From Bacillus solimangrovi (GTDB taxonomy: Bacteria; Bacillota; Bacilli; Bacillales; Bacillaceae_N), in contig NZ_MJEH01000006.1 in the NCBI RefSeq assembly GCF_001742425.1, positions 1 through 64,000 on the forward strand: 64,000 bases of DNA. Direction: 5' to 3'. Of the stretch, positions 61,807 to 64,000 are shown one piece after another. A model generated the notes under the pieces. The model was not told where the DNA came from. It ran no database searches and saw nothing but the letters and a program-made list of their open reading frames with translations. Position 1 is the first letter of the stretch. Every line of letters begins with the position of its first letter. The position numbers and the translations under genes were made by a program.

Positions 61807-62955
61807 ATGAGAGAAGCAGTGATTGTTGAAGCTGTACGTACACCAACAGGTAGACGAAAAGGATTATTAAAGGATATGCGACCAGATGATTTAGCGGCAA
61901 TTGTATTAGCTGAAGTCGTCAACCGTGCGGGGATTTCTGCAGATTTAGTAGAAGATGTAATAATGGGGTGCGTCAGTCAAGTCGGAGAGCAAGCAGGTGA
62001 TATCGCGCGAGTAGCAGCGTTAATTGCAGGATATCCAATCGAAGTTCCAGGTGTAACGCTTGACCGTCAATGCGGTTCTAGTCAACAGGCAATACATTTT
62101 GCCGCACAAGCAATTTTAAGTGGTGATATGGATATCGTAGTTGCAGCGGGTGTTGAGAGTATGTCACGTATACCAATTGGATCAAATTATCAAGGAGCCC
62201 CATTAAGTGATAATTTGAAAGAAAAGTATGAAATGATTCATCAAGGAATTTCAGCAGAAAGAATAGCTGAAAAGTGGGGTTTTACAAGAGGTGAGCTTGA
62301 TCAATTTGCTGTTGAAAGTCATGAAAAGGCTTTAAAAGCAATTTCTGAAGGACGATTCGAGCGTGAAATTATGCAACTTGAAGTAACGTTAGAAGATCAG
62401 GCAATGGTAACGATGAAGAATGATGAGGGACCTCGAAAAGGGACATCACTTGAAGCATTGGCAGGTCTTAATCCTGCATTTCAAGAAAATGGTGTGATTC
62501 ATGCTGGTAATGCAAGTCAAATTAGCGATGGAGCAGGTGCATTGTTAATCATGTCCCGTGATAAAGCAGAAGAGCTTGGTTTAAAACCACGCTTTAAAAT
62601 TCATACACGAGTAGTAGTTGGTTCAGATCCAACGCTCATGTTAACAGGTCCAATTCCTGCAACAAAGAAAGTGCTAGAGAAAGCAAATCTTTCAATTGAT
62701 GAAATTGATGTTTTTGAAGTGAACGAGGCCTTTGCATCTGTCCCACTTGCATGGTTGAAGGAGACAGGAGCAGATCCAAAAAAGCTGAATCCAAATGGAG
62801 GAGCAATTGCACTCGGACATCCACTAGGAGCAAGCGGTGCACGCTTAATGATTACGATGATGAATGAGCTGGAACGAACAGGTGGTAGGTATGGGTTACA
62901 GACGATGTGTGAAGGACATGGAATGGCAAACGCCACAATTATTGAACGCCTTTAG
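61807..62955 (+). CDS. Acetyl-CoA acyltransferase (thiolase)
   Basis: A 382-residue thiolase that cleaves 3-ketoacyl-CoA in beta-oxidation. The acyl-accepting cysteine is in TLDRQCGSSQQA (about residue 87), the histidine in NPNGGAIALGHPLGASGAR (about residue 341) and the second cysteine in MCEGHGMANA (about residue 371). The ATG follows CAGGGGG, 17 bp after the acyl-CoA dehydrogenase stop. A stem-loop without T run follows. Together with the SDR at 48 kb and an enoyl-CoA hydratase not seen here, the pathway would be complete. Confidence 0.93.
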   Translation: MREAVIVEAVRTPTGRRKGLLKDMRPDDLAAIVLAEVVNRAGISADLVEDVIMGCVSQVGEQAGDIARVAALIAGYPIEVPGVTLDRQCGSSQQAIHFAAQAILSGDMDIVVAAGVESMSRIPIGSNYQGAPLSDNLKEKYEMIHQGISAERIAEKWGFTRGELDQFAVESHEKALKAISEGRFEREIMQLEVTLEDQAMVTMKNDEGPRKGTSLEALAGLNPAFQENGVIHAGNASQISDGAGALLIMSRDKAEELGLKPRFKIHTRVVVGSDPTLMLTGPIPATKKVLEKANLSIDEIDVFEVNEAFASVPLAWLKETGADPKKLNPNGGAIALGHPLGASGARLMITMMNELERTGGRYGLQTMCEGHGMANATIIERL

Positions 62956-62962
62956 TTAGTAC

Positions 62963-62988
62963 AGGTGTTAGAGTTATTTCTAACATCT
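62963..62988 (+). other. Stem-loop after the thiolase gene
   Basis: AGGTGTTAGA pairs with TCTAACATCT (one mismatch) around a 6-nt loop. There is no T run, so it may be an RNA-processing or stabilising hairpin instead of a terminator. The following ligase gene could belong to the same transcript. Confidence 0.5.
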
Positions 62989-63105
62989 ATAATATAAATC
63001 AATAGTAAACACCTTGATTTTCTTAACATACTAGATGATAATGTGTAGTCTTTTCGCCAGTTGCCTTGTGATGAATCTTTAATAAGATGGGAGAAATGTA
63101 AAATG

Positions 63106-64000
63106 ATGAATGTCCAGTTGTTAGTGAGCTCACTTTTGGAACATGCTGAAAAATTTTTTCCGAAAAAAGAAGTTATATCACCAATGCCATCAGGTATAGT
63201 GCGTCACACATATGCAGAGATTGGAAAACGTACACGTCAACTGTCTAGTGCCCTTGAGAAAATTGGAATTCAGCGTGAGGACCGTGTTGGAACATTAGCA
63301 TGGAACCACAATCGTCACTTGGAGGTATATTTTGCTGCACCTGGTATGGGAGCAGTATTGCATACAATTAATATTCGTCTTTCTCCAGAACATATCGTTT
63401 ATATCATTAATCATGCTGAAGATAAAGTGCTTTTTATTGATGAAGATATACTTCCGTTAGTCGAGTTAATTAAAGATCATTTAAAGTCTGTTGAAGCTTT
63501 CGTTATTATGACAGATAAGGAGGAACTGCCAGAAACAACGTTAGAACCTGTTTATTCGTATGAAAAGCTACTTCAAACAGGAGATGAAGCATATCAATTT
63601 GTAAAAGATATTGATGAAAATGCTCCTGCAGGAATGTGTTATACGTCAGCAACAACGGGCAATCCAAAAGGTGTTGTCTATTCGCATCGTGGAATTGTGT
63701 TACATAGTTACGCACTTGGATTAGCAGATACAGTAGGAGTATCTGAAAATGATCGAGTTATGCCAATTGTACCGATGTTCCATGCTAATGCTTGGGGGCT
63801 TCCGTTTGCCGCGACTTGGTTTGGGAGTACTCAAGTTATGCCAGGACCACGTTTCACTCCTAAAATATTGGCTCAACTAATTGAAGAAGAAAAGGTAACG
63901 AAAACAGGTGGTGTTCCAACGATCTGTCTCGCTTTATTAAAGGAATGGGAAGAAGGAAATTATGATACAAGTAGCTTGAATGCTATCTTATGTGGTGGTT
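63106..64000 (+). CDS. Long-chain fatty-acid--CoA ligase, 5' part (continues beyond window)
   Basis: An open frame runs from ATG 63106 to the window end without a stop, about 298 residues. It is a second AMP-forming acyl-CoA synthetase: the AMP-binding motif is YTSATTGNPKGVVYSHRG (about residues 184-201), followed by PMFHANAWGLPFAATW, the usual FHxNxWG region of medium/long-chain ligases, and GGVPTICLALL. The usual TSGTTG is TSATTG here. The ribosome binding site is GGGAG about 10 nt before ATG 63106 (ATG 63103 is also possible). It lies 150 bp after the thiolase and probably belongs to the same fatty-acid locus. The C-terminal domain lies outside the window. Confidence 0.87.
   Translation, partial: MNVQLLVSSLLEHAEKFFPKKEVISPMPSGIVRHTYAEIGKRTRQLSSALEKIGIQREDRVGTLAWNHNRHLEVYFAAPGMGAVLHTINIRLSPEHIVYIINHAEDKVLFIDEDILPLVELIKDHLKSVEAFVIMTDKEELPETTLEPVYSYEKLLQTGDEAYQFVKDIDENAPAGMCYTSATTGNPKGVVYSHRGIVLHSYALGLADTVGVSENDRVMPIVPMFHANAWGLPFAATWFGSTQVMPGPRFTPKILAQLIEEEKVTKTGGVPTICLALLKEWEEGNYDTSSLNAILCGG

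Overview
The window is chromosomal DNA of a low-G+C, endospore-forming Bacillaceae bacterium. The evidence is strong AGGAGG-type ribosome binding sites, frequent TTG and GTG starts, intrinsic terminators after most transcription units, sporulation genes (yunB, lytH, a YhcN/YlaJ lipoprotein, yutH), and gene order that follows the Bacillus subtilis yun-yut-yum-yui region. An HD-GYP protein, two NhaC-type carriers and a sigma-54 beta-oxidation locus suggest a relative of alkaliphilic Bacillaceae rather than B. subtilis itself; that placement is inference. I saw no tRNA, rRNA, CRISPR array or intact transposase.

Layout. 1-1.3 kb: the 3' end of an unknown gene with a 36-bp inverted duplication around its tail, a decayed WYL-like fragment and a stand-alone LexA-type HTH protein. 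1.4-7.5 kb: yunF, yunE, yunD and yunC homologues, an HD-GYP phosphodiesterase and yunB. 7.5-11.7 kb: a lysine riboswitch with terminator ahead of an NhaC-family carrier, then an NSS-family symporter with a 33-residue MetS-like subunit. 11.7-20.3 kb: lytH, lipA, a sporulation lipoprotein, yutD, small conserved proteins, glpX, yutE, yutF, yutG and yutH. 20.4-33.4 kb: a D-2-hydroxyacid dehydrogenase, hom-thrC-thrB, Fe-S factors (NifU and HesB types), yuzD, yutJ, yuzB, dapF, yumC, yumB and a NUDIX hydrolase. 33.5-47.9 kb: yuiA, yuiB, yuiC, an operon of yuiD and a BtuF-like protein, a DUF309 protein, pepA, yuiF, bioY with a BirA-type operator, xpaC-telA, a GNAT protein, an aminotransferase, a DUF420 protein and a YufK-like membrane protein. 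48-64 kb: an accessory two-component locus set inside a sigma-54-controlled fatty-acid locus.

Two regulatory systems stand out. (1) Between 49.0 and 55.9 kb, an OmpR-family response regulator and kinase share a neighbourhood with two paralogous secreted proteins, an orphan solute-binding lipoprotein and a secreted copper-amine-oxidase-N-domain protein. Three promoters there have the same layout: four direct repeats on an exact 11-bp period (consensus near TTTCTTTAGNN), an 8-bp gap, then a -10 hexamer. They lie upstream of the regulator operon, the solute-binding protein and one secreted paralogue. This looks like a self-contained, apparently undescribed envelope or sensing regulon. (2) Sigma-54 promoters precede a 3-hydroxyacyl-CoA dehydrogenase-like SDR at 48.0 kb and the acyl-CoA ligase/acyl-CoA dehydrogenase/thiolase operon at 59.1 kb. 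Each has a related upstream TGTCTA-N5-TAGACA-type site, and the two sites differ by one helical turn in their distance to the promoter. A CBS-PAS-AAA+ enhancer-binding protein lies directly upstream of the operon. A CcpA cre site inside the operon adds carbon catabolite control.
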